Below are positions 9,548 to 17,539 of a DNA stretch of 64,000 nucleotides, piece after piece. Below the pieces are notes generated by a model that was not told the origin of the DNA, searched no databases, and worked only from the letters and a program-made list of their open reading frames with translations. The stretch lies in the NCBI GenBank assembly GCA_023666275.1, contig JAMPCJ010000004.1, positions 141,367 through 205,366 on the forward strand, given 5' to 3'. A program made the position numbers and the translations under genes. Each line of letters begins with the position of its first letter. The stretch's first letter is position 1. Source of the DNA: Treponema brennaborense. Lineage in GTDB: Bacteria; Spirochaetota; Spirochaetia; Treponematales; Treponemataceae.

Positions 9548-11437
9548 ATGCAAACATACATCGCAAATGATTTGCACAATAAATCCGACAAGCGCATAAA
9601 CAAACAAAAAAAAATATTTACGCTGCTGGTTATTATTATACCATGTTTTTGTATATACGTATTGAAGCTTTTTTCAATGCAGGTTATTGACAATACTTTA
9701 TATCAAAATCAGTCAAAGAAAAACATGAATCGTGCCGCCTTGCTTCCGGCACAGCGCGGTGAAATTTTCGATCGCAGCAGTGACGTTCGCTTGGTAACAA
9801 ATATAGATACATTCTCAATCGAAATGATTCCCGGTGAAATTCCCAACGGAAAATACGATACTGTCGCAAGCAAACTCGCATCATTGCTTTCTATTCCCAA
9901 AAGCGATATTGACAAAAAAGTTCCGCCTTCGATTCGCAGATCATATAGTTCGGTAGAAATACATTCAAATGTCAATTTATCAGTGATGTCCGATATTGCG
10001 GAAAACAGTACCGATTTGCCGGGCGTATCATGGAAATTAAAGCCGCAGCGGAATTATTTGTCGACAGGTTCATTTTCACATATACTCGGATATGTCGGCA
10101 ATATCACAAAAGAAGAACTTAAAATTTTGTACAACAAAGGATATTCAAACACAAGCATTATCGGAAAAACCGGTATTGAAAAGCAATATGATTCTCTGCT
10201 TCAGGGAACTCCCGGCTGGGAATCAAAAATCGTGGACGTAAAAGGAAAACTTATTCGCGGCACTACGTCTGTTCAGCAGCCGATAATGGGAAAAAATCTC
10301 ATACTGACAATTGACGCCAATATACAAATACTTGCCGAAAAAGCGCTCGGAAACAGAGTAGGCGCGGCTGTTGTTTTAAAACCGGCTTCAGGAGAAATTC
10401 TTGCACTTGTATCATATCCGTATTTTGATTCGAATATTTTCAACGCAGAAAATGCATCATCTGTATATGCGCAATTGACAACCAATCCGAATAATCCGCT
10501 TTTAAATAGAGCGGTAAATGCGGAATATCCGCCGGCATCGACATTTAAAATAATCATGACAACGGCGCTGCTTTCGGAAAACTCTTTTCCGAGCGATTCC
10601 AAAATAGAATGTTCCGGCAGGCTGCAATACGGCGACAGAACATTCAGATGCCATATCGGCATTCCGGGACATGGATTTCTCGATTTGAGAAACGCTTTGG
10701 CACAGTCGTGCAACGTGTATTACTGGACTGTCGGAAGAGATAATCTGGGAGTCGATGTTATTTCGTCTTATGCAAAAGAATTCGGATTCGGGCAGACCGC
10801 ACAGATAGATTTGCCGAACCAGTCAAACGGTTTTGTGCCGACACCGCAGTGGAAAGAACGCCGCTACCACGAAAAATGGCTCGGCGGCGACACAATGAAT
10901 ATGTCCATCGGACAAAGTTTTACGCTTGTTACGCCGCTGCAAATTGCCAACATGATGGCAATGGTTGTAAACAGCGGCAAGATTTACCGTCCTCATCTGC
11001 TGAAAGAAGTAATTGATTCGCAAAGCGGCGAAAGTGTTCAAAATACAAAACCAGAAATTTTATTTGAATCGAATATTTCAAAATCCGTCTGGAATCAAGT
11101 GCGGGATTATCTGCGCTACACCGTAACGAATGGATCCGCACAATTTCCGCTGCGCAATAAAATCGTGCAAATAGCCGGAAAAACAGGAACCGGCGAAGTT
11201 TCGCAGTATAAAGATCGCTGGCATTCCTGGTTTGTTTCATACGCTCCGTTCGATGCTCCGCCTGAAGATACGGTTGTTGTTGCGGTGCTTGTTGAAGCTG
11301 TCAATCCCTGGGAATGGTGGGCACCCTATGCTTCAAATATCATTCTGCAGGGGATTTTTGCGGGACAAACTTATGAACAAGCAATTGATGCACTGGGATT
11401 CAAATACTTAAAAAAACCGATGGGACGGCAGGAATAA
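9548..11437 (+). CDS. mrdA: Penicillin-binding protein 2, peptidoglycan transpeptidase
   Basis: This is the elongasome transpeptidase that cross-links new lateral-wall peptidoglycan. The 629-aa class B PBP has a membrane anchor (about residues 25-45), a dimerisation/pedestal domain starting with AQRGEIFDR, and a transpeptidase domain. All three active-site motifs are present: STFK with the acylated Ser (in PPASTFKII), SCN (in AQSCNVYYW) and KTG (in IAGKTGTGE). It starts 3 nt after mreD, and its stop overlaps the rodA ATG (TAATGA context at 11435-11439). Pairing with rodA is the rule for this enzyme. Confidence 0.95.
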   Translation: MQTYIANDLHNKSDKRINKQKKIFTLLVIIIPCFCIYVLKLFSMQVIDNTLYQNQSKKNMNRAALLPAQRGEIFDRSSDVRLVTNIDTFSIEMIPGEIPNGKYDTVASKLASLLSIPKSDIDKKVPPSIRRSYSSVEIHSNVNLSVMSDIAENSTDLPGVSWKLKPQRNYLSTGSFSHILGYVGNITKEELKILYNKGYSNTSIIGKTGIEKQYDSLLQGTPGWESKIVDVKGKLIRGTTSVQQPIMGKNLILTIDANIQILAEKALGNRVGAAVVLKPASGEILALVSYPYFDSNIFNAENASSVYAQLTTNPNNPLLNRAVNAEYPPASTFKIIMTTALLSENSFPSDSKIECSGRLQYGDRTFRCHIGIPGHGFLDLRNALAQSCNVYYWTVGRDNLGVDVISSYAKEFGFGQTAQIDLPNQSNGFVPTPQWKERRYHEKWLGGDTMNMSIGQSFTLVTPLQIANMMAMVVNSGKIYRPHLLKEVIDSQSGESVQNTKPEILFESNISKSVWNQVRDYLRYTVTNGSAQFPLRNKIVQIAGKTGTGEVSQYKDRWHSWFVSYAPFDAPPEDTVVVAVLVEAVNPWEWWAPYASNIILQGIFAGQTYEQAIDALGFKYLKKPMGRQE

Positions 11438-12744
11438 TGAATCTGAGAAAATTCGCTTCTTTTGATTATATACTTTTCATTTGCGTATCGGCTCTTGTAT
11501 CGATCAGCATTTTATTCATTTATTCATCAGGTGTAAATTCCGAACAGATGCTTGTTACAAATGAATATTTCAAACAAATTATATTTGCAATTACCGGCTG
11601 CGTTTTAATGATAGCAGCTGCTTTTTTTGACTACAGAAAATTAAACCGCTATGCGCCGTATTTGTTTGCTGCCTTTTTAGTTGCATTGATATATACAAAA
11701 TTATTCGGCAGATATGTAAACGGCGCAAGGAGCTGGCTTGGGATCGGCGAATTCGGAGTACAGCCATCCGAATTCGGAAAAATTATTTTTATTTTATTTT
11801 TGGCACGTTTTTTGGAACGTTCCGAATCAATGAGTGAACGCCGGCGTTTTTTGTGCGCATTGGGCATTCTTTGTCTGCCTGTCGGACTGATTCTGCTTCA
11901 GCCTGATTTGGGAACAGCCAGCGTATACATCCCGATTTTCATTGTCATGTGTTTTATGGCGGATATTCCTCTCAGATATATAATGCTGGTATTATGTTCC
12001 GGTATATTGACAATTATCTTTGCGGTACTGCCTATCTGGCAGCAGGAAATATTTCATAAAGAAAATCAAATTATTTCAATTTTAACGAATAAAAATTTAC
12101 TGCTGATTGTTTTTTCGGCATTCTTTTTTATAACACTTTCAGCTCTGACCGGATATATATTATTTAAAAAAAGATATTACTTTTGGCTTTCATATTTTTC
12201 CGGCATTGTAACTTTTGCCATTGCAGGTTCAAAAGCTGTAGGGAAGGTGCTGAAAAATTACCAAATAAAGCGTCTTATCGTATTTCTTGATCCTCAGACA
12301 GATCCGCTCGGCGCAGGCTGGAACATTATACAATCCAAAACCGCAATCGGCGCAGGCGGCATTTTCGGACAAGGATATTTGCAGGGAACGCAAAGCCATT
12401 TTCGATATTTGCCGCAGCAAAGCACAGATTTTATTTTTTCCATTATTTCCGAAGAATGGGGATTTTTCGGAAGCCTGCTTGTCTGTCTTTTATTTTTGAT
12501 AATAATTATCAGAATTATATTCATCATCAAAAACATCAAAAACATATTCGGATATTACATTGCAAGCGGCATTTTGAGCATGCTTTTTTTTCATTTTATC
12601 GTTAATATCGGCATGGTTATCGGCATAATGCCGATAACGGGCATTCCGCTGTTGTTCCTTTCCTACGGCGGTTCTTCGCTGTGGACAGCAATGACCGCAA
12701 TAGGATTGCTTATGAGCATACACTTTCGCTATTTGGATTATTAA
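11437..12744 (+). CDS. rodA: RodA, SEDS-family peptidoglycan glycosyltransferase
   Basis: RodA polymerises lipid II into glycan strands and pairs with PBP2. The 435-aa protein has about ten hydrophobic helices. SEDS landmarks include GARSWLGIGEFGVQPSEFGK, LQPDLGTA, and the C-terminal GMVIGIMPITGIPLLFLSYGGSS with the conserved PxxGIPLPxxSYG-like signature. The catalytic Asp expected in the loop after QPSE is consistent with the LQPD segment. It is the last gene of the mre operon. Its stop is 130 nt upstream of the dif-like site where the microvirus is integrated, and I see no clear intrinsic terminator in that gap. Confidence 0.95.
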   Translation: MNLRKFASFDYILFICVSALVSISILFIYSSGVNSEQMLVTNEYFKQIIFAITGCVLMIAAAFFDYRKLNRYAPYLFAAFLVALIYTKLFGRYVNGARSWLGIGEFGVQPSEFGKIIFILFLARFLERSESMSERRRFLCALGILCLPVGLILLQPDLGTASVYIPIFIVMCFMADIPLRYIMLVLCSGILTIIFAVLPIWQQEIFHKENQIISILTNKNLLLIVFSAFFFITLSALTGYILFKKRYYFWLSYFSGIVTFAIAGSKAVGKVLKNYQIKRLIVFLDPQTDPLGAGWNIIQSKTAIGAGGIFGQGYLQGTQSHFRYLPQQSTDFIFSIISEEWGFFGSLLVCLLFLIIIIRIIFIIKNIKNIFGYYIASGILSMLFFHFIVNIGMVIGIMPITGIPLLFLSYGGSSLWTAMTAIGLLMSIHFRYLDY

Positions 12745-12874
12745 GTAAAGCGAGAAAACAAACAATACTTTTGCCTTTGGTGAGCGTTTTGCGGGTCTTT
12801 TAGGAGAAAAATAGCGAGCGGCGAAAGAGCGGCAGCAAGAGGGCGGAATCGAAAAAGATAAAGTTTCACAATTA

Positions 12875-12902
12875 AGTAGACAGAATATTCATTATCGGAA
12901 GT
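12875..12902 (+). other. dif-like XerC/XerD site, left prophage junction (attL)
   Basis: The 28-bp site has an 11-bp arm AGTAGACAGAA, a 6-bp centre TATTCA and an 11-bp arm TTATCGGAAGT. On the other strand it reads ACTTCCGATAA then TGAATA then TTCTGTCTACT. That aligns closely with the Bacillus subtilis dif site as I recall it, including the outer ACTTCC and the ACT end. The last 20 bp (12883-12902) recur exactly at the right prophage end. A second copy of the outer arm, AGTAGACA followed by AAATATT, starts at 12901. Gene strand switches at this point (+ before, - after), as expected at a replication terminus. Confidence 0.82.
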
Positions 12903-12934
12903 AGACAAAATATTTTTGTACAGGAGGCAATAAA

Positions 12935-13036
12935 ATGCGCAGACGTAGAGGACGCCGGCGTGGTCGCCGCAGAGGTTTCCGCCGTGGTAAACGGTTACGG
13001 AATGTGTTTGTTTCCCGTGGAGGTATCAGACTGTGA
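12935..13036 (+). CDS. Small Arg-rich DNA-binding/packaging protein (J-like)
   Basis: This is a 33-residue protein, with 16 Arg plus 1 Lys, that ends SRGGIRL. Short basic proteins ending RGGIR(L/M) accompany gokushoviruses and are thought to coat or condense the ssDNA in the capsid, like phiX174 J. An AGGAGG (12922-12927) lies 7 nt before the ATG, one of the best ribosome sites in the element. It is the first gene after the left attachment site. Its TGA overlaps the GTG of the next mini-gene (CTGTGA, 13031-13036). Confidence 0.82.
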   Translation: MRRRRGRRRGRRRGFRRGKRLRNVFVSRGGIRL

Positions 13037-13176
13037 GATGTTCTAAACCGATTTATGTTCAATTGTTGCATCGTTGGTATCCTTGTTGCAAGTGTCAAGG
13101 ATGTTTTAAAGATTATGAGGAAAATAAAATGAGGTATGCAATGCGAAAAACCCGTGCGGATAAAAGTAAAGCATGA
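13033..13176 (+). CDS. 47-aa Cys-rich mini-protein resembling the VP4 N terminus
   Basis: The frame starts with GTG overlapping the J-like stop and ends at TGA 13174-13176, overlapping the VP4 gene in another frame by 41 nt. Its residues C3, P6, P17, C18, C21 and C24 reproduce the pattern of the VP4 N terminus (C3, P6, P20, C21, C24, C27). In both proteins the cluster is P-C-x-x-C-x-x-C. It looks like a second, free-standing copy of the VP4 zinc-binding segment. It could be a real regulator or a decayed duplication. GAGG at 13117-13120 lies 8 nt before an internal in-frame ATG (13129), so initiation in this stretch is ambiguous. Confidence 0.5.
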   Translation: MRCSKPIYVQLLHRWYPCCKCQGCFKDYEENKMRYAMRKTRADKSKA

Positions 13177-14005
13177 TTTTGATATTGTCGTGCCGTGTGG
13201 CAGATGTCGATCATGTCGGATTGCATATTCTCGGACGTGGTCAGCTCGTCTTTTGCATGAGTTGAATTATTGGCAGTCTTCGGTTTTTGCAACCCTGACT
13301 TATGATGATGATCATTTGCCGGAAAATGGTTCTCTGGTTAAGAGTGATTTACAGAAATTTTTTAAGAGGTTGAGAAAGAACAATGGACTTGAAAAAAATC
13401 TTCGGTATTTTGCATGCGGTGAATATGGTGATAAAAGCGGTCGTCCGCACTATCACGCAATTATTTACGGGCTCGGATTCCGAGACAGAGAAATGATTAA
13501 AGATGCATGGCGTAAATGTGTATGGTATCCGAAGCTCGATAAAAAGCGCTTCGGTACCGTTACATATGATTCATGCCGGTATGTGTCTGATTATGTATTT
13601 AAAAAATATTCCGGAGTAAAAAATCAGGAAGTTTATACTTCTAAAGGTCTTGAAACTCCGTTTCGGTTGTGTTCCAAAGGTATTGGCTTGCGCTGGGCGC
13701 AAGACAACAAAGAACAGTTGGAACGTCAAGGTGGTTTTACGTTGCACGGTGTTCCTGTGCAGGTTCCCCGTTATTACGTGAAGAAACTCGATTTGAAATT
13801 AAAGCAAGTTGATACTGATGACGTCTGGATCAATTACATGCGGAAAGAAAGTTATGAACTGTATTTACATTGGCGTAAATGGCAGGAACAAAAACGTTTT
13901 GACATGTGTGATTATCTTCTTGATCAGTTTAAGCAGGTTCATGCTGATCAGCGTGCTTTAAATGTGGCTGCTCGGTTATCACTCCGGCAGAAAGGAAGTT
14001 TTTAA
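13136..14005 (+). CDS. VP4, rolling-circle replication initiator (HUH endonuclease)
   Basis: VP4 nicks the viral replicative form at the origin and joins the 5' end through tyrosine, driving rolling-circle synthesis. The 289-aa protein begins with a Cys-rich segment (C3, C21, C24, C27; VPCGRCRSCR). HUH motif 1 is FATLTYDDDH (51-60), the metal-binding motif is RPHYHAIIYG with H105 and H107, and the tyrosine motif is YVSDYVFKK with Y149 and Y153 spaced as in phiX174 A. The ATG at 13136 was chosen because M-x-C-x-x-P is the family's usual N terminus. Its ribosome site is poor (GAGG either 1 or 15 nt away), suggesting re-initiation from the upstream mini-gene. Confidence 0.92.
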   Translation: MQCEKPVRIKVKHDFDIVVPCGRCRSCRIAYSRTWSARLLHELNYWQSSVFATLTYDDDHLPENGSLVKSDLQKFFKRLRKNNGLEKNLRYFACGEYGDKSGRPHYHAIIYGLGFRDREMIKDAWRKCVWYPKLDKKRFGTVTYDSCRYVSDYVFKKYSGVKNQEVYTSKGLETPFRLCSKGIGLRWAQDNKEQLERQGGFTLHGVPVQVPRYYVKKLDLKLKQVDTDDVWINYMRKESYELYLHWRKWQEQKRFDMCDYLLDQFKQVHADQRALNVAARLSLRQKGSF

Positions 14006-14382
14006 TGGCAGATGTGAAAGAGGAAGAATTTGGACTGTATTGCATTTTTGACACTGTTGGTCAGAAAGTTGCCCCGCCTTTTTGTGCTAATAATGAAAAT
14101 GTTGCGGTTCGTGAATTTTTGATTGGTTGTTTTAATGCAAATTTGCCTCCGCAGGATATGCAGTTATTGCGGATTGGTACGTATACTGCGATTTATTCTG
14201 AAGAATTTGTTTTTGATCAGGAAACTGGTAAAAATGAATTTCATCGTGATTTGGTCGGTGTTCATATTCATGGTCTTGATGATTTTGAAGTGATTGATGT
14301 AACTGAAGATGATGTTGAACATTATTTTCTTGCGTTGCAGCGATTAAATGAGGAGTTAAAGAATGGCAAAGTCTTACAGTAG
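14005..14382 (+). CDS. VP5, gokushovirus non-structural protein
   Basis: This 125-aa acidic soluble protein resembles the gokushovirus ORF5/VP5 family. The N-terminal pattern is LYCIFDTVGQ followed by PPFCANNENVAVREF, and then PPQDMQLLRIGTY. In the family these positions read roughly YxVYDxVA, PFxAKNDAVAxRAF and DxELYRIG. VP5 is thought to act in the switch to single-stranded genome synthesis, but this is poorly established. It starts at the last base of the VP4 stop (TAATGG, overlap 1 nt) and overlaps VP1 by 20 nt. The C-terminal 40 residues are unusually acidic. Confidence 0.75.
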   Translation: MADVKEEEFGLYCIFDTVGQKVAPPFCANNENVAVREFLIGCFNANLPPQDMQLLRIGTYTAIYSEEFVFDQETGKNEFHRDLVGVHIHGLDDFEVIDVTEDDVEHYFLALQRLNEELKNGKVLQ

Positions 14383-16126
14383 ACGCGCATTTCGCGCTTT
14401 TCAGAAAGTTAAAACCTTGAAACCGTCAAGGTCGCTTTTCGATTTGTCGCATGATATGCTTTTCACTGGTGATATGGGATTGCTTTATCCAGTTTGTGCA
14501 ATGGAAATGTCGCCCGGTGATACGTTTCATATTTGGTCTGAACAAGTTTTGCGTATGCAACCGTTAAATGCGCCGATTTTGCATGAAATTAACAGTTCTA
14601 CGCATTATTTTTTCGCCCCGTATCGGATTCTTGATGATAATTTCGTTGATATAATTACTGGTGGTGTTGACGGTGAGTACGGTGATAATGAGACGCCTAC
14701 TGATAGCGCGCCTGCTCTGCCTCGTTGGAAGCCGACAAATAATGCAATCGGTTCCCTCTGGGATTATTTTGGTCTTCCTACTGGTGTTGATCCTGTTGGT
14801 GCTTATCCGGTTGATTATATTAAACGTGCTTATAACAAGATCTGGAATGATTATTACCGTGATGAGAATTTGCAGGAAGAAGTTGACATAACGCAGAATG
14901 AAGCCGTTTTGCGGCGGAATTGGAAAAAAGATTATTTTACTTCCGCTTTGCTTGGTCAACAGCGTGGTACAGCTCCGTCTATGCCGTTGTCTGGTTCTGC
15001 TCCGGTAACTTCTGTTGGTGATTTTGATGATTATAAATATTTCCCTAATATTCAGCTTGCTTATTCTCTTAGTGATTCTTCGAATCAAAATGCATCGGTT
15101 TTTTTGATTTTTAAGGATCAGACTTATATTAAGTCTACGATAGTTGATGCTGGTTATGCTGTTATTGGTGTTGTTCCGACTTCTGATTCAAATGTTCCGG
15201 ATGCAGGTAATTATATTACGTTTCGGAATATGGTTTTTCATCTGAATTCAGGTAATTATGGTGTTTCTGCGAATTATCAGTATTTTGGTTCCGGTGGTGG
15301 CTCTGTTGTTGGTACGCTTACTGTTACGCTTGTTTGTGCTAAAGTGAATTCTTCTGGTTCTGCGGATCTTGCTGGCACTAACAGTGTTGATGTCAAGGAT
15401 CTTCGTATTGCGTTTCAAATACAGCGCTGGCTCGAACTTGCGAATCGTGGCGGTGTCCGTTATACAGAATTTTTGCGTTCGTTTTTTGGCGTAAGTCCTC
15501 GTGATGACAGGTTACAGCGTCCAGAATATATCGGTGGTACAAAGTCCCCTGTTGTTATCTCTGAAGTTCTCCAGACGTCTGCAACCAATCCCGCGCAGTC
15601 AACTGAAACAGTACTTGCTACAATGGCTGGACATGGTGTGTCTGCAACTCGTACTTTCGTCGGTTCGTATACAGCCGTTGAATTCGGTGTTCTTATTGGT
15701 GTTATGTCTGTTATGCCAACGCCGAAATATGCGCAAGGTATAAACAGGCAGTGGCTCCGCCGGACGAAGTATGATTTCTTATTTCCGCAGTTTACGCATT
15801 TGTCTGAACAAGCCATTGAAGGTGCCGAAATTTACGCAACTAACAATGAAGCTGAAAATCGTAAGGTTTTTGGCTTTAATGAGATTTATGACGAATTACG
15901 TGCAATGCCCTCAAAAATCGCCGGAAAAATGCGTTCTACGTTTAATTATTGGCACCTTGCCAGAATTTTCGATAAGAAGCCTGCATTAAATTCCGAGTTC
16001 ATTCAATGCAATCCAAGTAAGCGAATTTTCGCCGTTCCCAGTGAAGACGGATTGATTATGTCTGTTGCAAATATTATTCGTGCCGTTCGTCCTTTGCCGA
16101 AGTATGGTACGCCCGGAGGTGTTTAA
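14363..16126 (+). CDS. VP1 major capsid protein
   Basis: This is the 587-aa single-jelly-roll capsid protein of Gokushovirinae. N-terminal signatures are PSRSLFDLSHDML, GLLYPVCAMEMSPGDTF and YFFAPYRILDDNF. Near the C terminus are GINRQWLRRTKYDFLFPQF, LSEQAIEGAEIY and the end VRPLPKYGTPGGV. The central region (about residues 210-330) is Gly/Ser/Asn-rich and low in conservation, where the family has the variable spike-forming insertion. It begins inside VP5. The nearest upstream ribosome-site candidate is GAGG (14350-14353), 9 nt before ATG. No frameshift or stop interrupts it, which argues for a functional virus. Confidence 0.95.
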   Translation: MAKSYSRRAFRAFQKVKTLKPSRSLFDLSHDMLFTGDMGLLYPVCAMEMSPGDTFHIWSEQVLRMQPLNAPILHEINSSTHYFFAPYRILDDNFVDIITGGVDGEYGDNETPTDSAPALPRWKPTNNAIGSLWDYFGLPTGVDPVGAYPVDYIKRAYNKIWNDYYRDENLQEEVDITQNEAVLRRNWKKDYFTSALLGQQRGTAPSMPLSGSAPVTSVGDFDDYKYFPNIQLAYSLSDSSNQNASVFLIFKDQTYIKSTIVDAGYAVIGVVPTSDSNVPDAGNYITFRNMVFHLNSGNYGVSANYQYFGSGGGSVVGTLTVTLVCAKVNSSGSADLAGTNSVDVKDLRIAFQIQRWLELANRGGVRYTEFLRSFFGVSPRDDRLQRPEYIGGTKSPVVISEVLQTSATNPAQSTETVLATMAGHGVSATRTFVGSYTAVEFGVLIGVMSVMPTPKYAQGINRQWLRRTKYDFLFPQFTHLSEQAIEGAEIYATNNEAENRKVFGFNEIYDELRAMPSKIAGKMRSTFNYWHLARIFDKKPALNSEFIQCNPSKRIFAVPSEDGLIMSVANIIRAVRPLPKYGTPGGV

Positions 16127-16130
16127 AAAA

Positions 16131-16616
16131 ATGGACAGTGTTAGAATTATTCCGTATCCAAATCCGGAAGATGTGCCGGATAAAGAGACAATGTTTGAGT
16201 GCGTTACAGATCAGACAGATGAGGTTGAAAGATCGGATTATGTCAGTCCGGATAAAAAGATTGAGTCTTTTATTCATTCTGGTGTTTTACTTCAGAATAT
16301 GAATGCGTCCGGCGGTTCGTATGAATTGGACGGTTCAGAAACAGAAGCTGATCCAGATTCCCCGGCATATCGTGAAGAGTTGGAAAGAGATGCGGAAAGC
16401 CTTAAAGGTTCGCCGCTTCCTCAACATTTCGATAAAATCGATGCATTGGAAGTTGTTGAATCGATTGAAAAGCAGGCAGAAGTGAAAGAAAATAATGCGC
16501 GTGTGAATGAAACGCGCGCGCAAGAATTTTCTACTTCTTCGTCTGCTGATTCTGTCGTTTCTCACAACGAAAATAAAGAGATTCAATCGGAAAATGTGCA
16601 GAAAAGTGCACAGTAA
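16131..16616 (+). CDS. VP3 internal scaffolding protein
   Basis: The ATG at 16131 follows GGAGG (16115-16119) with an 11-nt spacer, and gives a 161-aa acidic protein. The usual VP3 signature near the N terminus is visible in divergent form: FECVTDQTDEVERSDYVSPD, then IESFIHSGVL. The middle keeps the SPAYREELERDAESL segment where the family has a YxDxxxxxDYxExL pattern. The tail is low-complexity Glu/Asn/Ser. In gokushoviruses VP3 guides procapsid assembly and leaves before maturation. Position directly after VP1 supports the call. A longer in-frame reading from 16065 lies inside VP1 and is less likely. Confidence 0.78.
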   Translation: MDSVRIIPYPNPEDVPDKETMFECVTDQTDEVERSDYVSPDKKIESFIHSGVLLQNMNASGGSYELDGSETEADPDSPAYREELERDAESLKGSPLPQHFDKIDALEVVESIEKQAEVKENNARVNETRAQEFSTSSSADSVVSHNENKEIQSENVQKSAQ

Positions 16617-16625
16617 TAATTAAAA

Positions 16626-16650
16626 AATACGGGCTTGCAAAGCCCGTATT
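16626..16650 (+). terminator. Perfect 11-bp hairpin after VP3
   Basis: AATACGGGCTT (16626-16636) and AAGCCCGTATT (16640-16650) form a perfect stem with a GCA loop, 10 nt after the VP3 stop. It is preceded by an A-run and followed by only TTTC, so it could act as a weak bidirectional terminator for the capsid transcript or as a secondary structure of the viral origin region. Confidence 0.6.
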
Positions 16651-16652
16651 TC

Positions 16653-16730
16653 ACGGGGGCGCGGGGGTGATAAACCCCCGTAAGTCAATTGGCTATGGTT
16701 TATTGCTTGATGTTAATATAGCCAATTGAC
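16653..16730 (+). other. Predicted viral origin: G-rich stem and hairpin with Rep nick site
   Basis: Two further structures sit between VP3 and VP2. ACGGGGG (16653-16659), or alternatively CGGGGG (16662-16667), pairs with the C5 tract at 16675-16681. Next, GTCAATTGGCTAT (16684-16696) and ATAGCCAATTGAC (16718-16730) form a perfect 13-bp stem around a 21-nt loop. The loop holds CTTGATGTTAATA (16706-16718), 12 of 13 identical to the phiX174 origin core CTTGATATTAATA, where gene A protein cuts after TTG. The predicted nick is therefore between 16709 and 16710. An unpaired loop is where an HUH nuclease cuts. Confidence 0.75.
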
Positions 16731-16785
16731 ACCACAAGCATACTCCGGTATGATTGTGATAGTCCTAAAGTATGAGGTTGAAAAA

Positions 16786-17538
16786 ATGGAACCTATTACA
16801 ATGGCTGCTTTGATTGCTGGTGCGTCTTCTTTGATTTCGACTGTTGGCAGTCATATTTATAATTCAAGACAAACTAAAATTCAGCAGGAGCGCGAGGATA
16901 CTGCAACACAGCGTCGTGCTTCTGATTTGATTTCTGCTGGTCTTTCTCCCACTCTTGCTGCGGGTTCTGCCGCGGATTCTTCAGCTCCAATTACTGGCGA
17001 CAATATGCCGGATCCAGTTGCAAAGGCTCTTGCGTATATGCAAGGTAAAGCAAATATTTCTTCAACAAATGCTGGTACTGCTTTGGCAGAACAACAAGCG
17101 ACTTCAGAAGAAAATCGTCGGATTGTGTTTAATGCGCAAGCTGCAAAAATGATGTCTGAAAAGCAGGAAATTGATTTACGGAATGCTTGGCAGGATACAG
17201 AGCATATGATGCAACTTGGCAGATATAATTCTGATATGCGTATTGCAGGACGTAAAATGTCTGAAATGCTTGCAAATACCAATCTTTTGAAAGCAAAGAC
17301 TGTGCAGGAACAAGTTGGTCTTGATTTGCTTAAAACTCAGATTGACAATGAAAAGATTTTGCGCGATATGAATAATTTTAATTTGACGACTGCTGGCATT
17401 CGTCTTTATAACGATTCTTGGAATGTTAATAAAGGTGCACTTGGCAAAATTTTTGGTGATTTACGACAGCCGTTTTCTGGTTTTGATATTCGTAATGCGA
17501 TTAACAATGTTGATCGTTCTTGGTATTGGGATAAGTAA
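16786..17538 (+). CDS. VP2 minor capsid / DNA pilot protein
   Basis: The ATG at 16786 has GAGG (16774-16777) 8 nt upstream and gives a 250-aa protein; an in-frame upstream ATG at 16726 would read through the origin hairpin and is unlikely. The N terminus is hydrophobic (about residues 4-24). The family hallmark RRASDLISAGLSPTLAAG follows (compare D-x-x-x-A-G-L-N-P-x-L-A in other gokushoviruses). Then comes a long helical region rich in Gln, Asn and Ala. VP2 is carried in the virion and is thought to help deliver the genome through the envelope. Confidence 0.85.
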   Translation: MEPITMAALIAGASSLISTVGSHIYNSRQTKIQQEREDTATQRRASDLISAGLSPTLAAGSAADSSAPITGDNMPDPVAKALAYMQGKANISSTNAGTALAEQQATSEENRRIVFNAQAAKMMSEKQEIDLRNAWQDTEHMMQLGRYNSDMRIAGRKMSEMLANTNLLKAKTVQEQVGLDLLKTQIDNEKILRDMNNFNLTTAGIRLYNDSWNVNKGALGKIFGDLRQPFSGFDIRNAINNVDRSWYWDK

Positions 17539-17539
17539 G

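Noticed and set aside
12745-12874. Possible gene, terminator or tRNA between rodA and the dif-like site
   Set aside because: No open frame with a ribosome site, no stable stem plus T-run and no tRNA-like fold could be read there.
13129-13176. Frameshifted VP4 N terminus caused by a sequencing error
   Set aside because: VP4 from 13136 already has the full family N terminus (M-x-C-x-x-P). The overlapping frame carries its own separate Cys motif, so one gene with an error is not needed to explain it.
16726-16785. Extended VP2 start at 16726
   Set aside because: It would begin inside the origin hairpin and lacks a ribosome site, whereas the ATG at 16786 has GAGG 8 nt upstream.
17423-17539. Longer version of the 39-aa phage membrane protein
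   Set aside because: The extension overlaps VP2 in another frame without a ribosome site. The ATG at 17540 is directly coupled to the VP2 stop.
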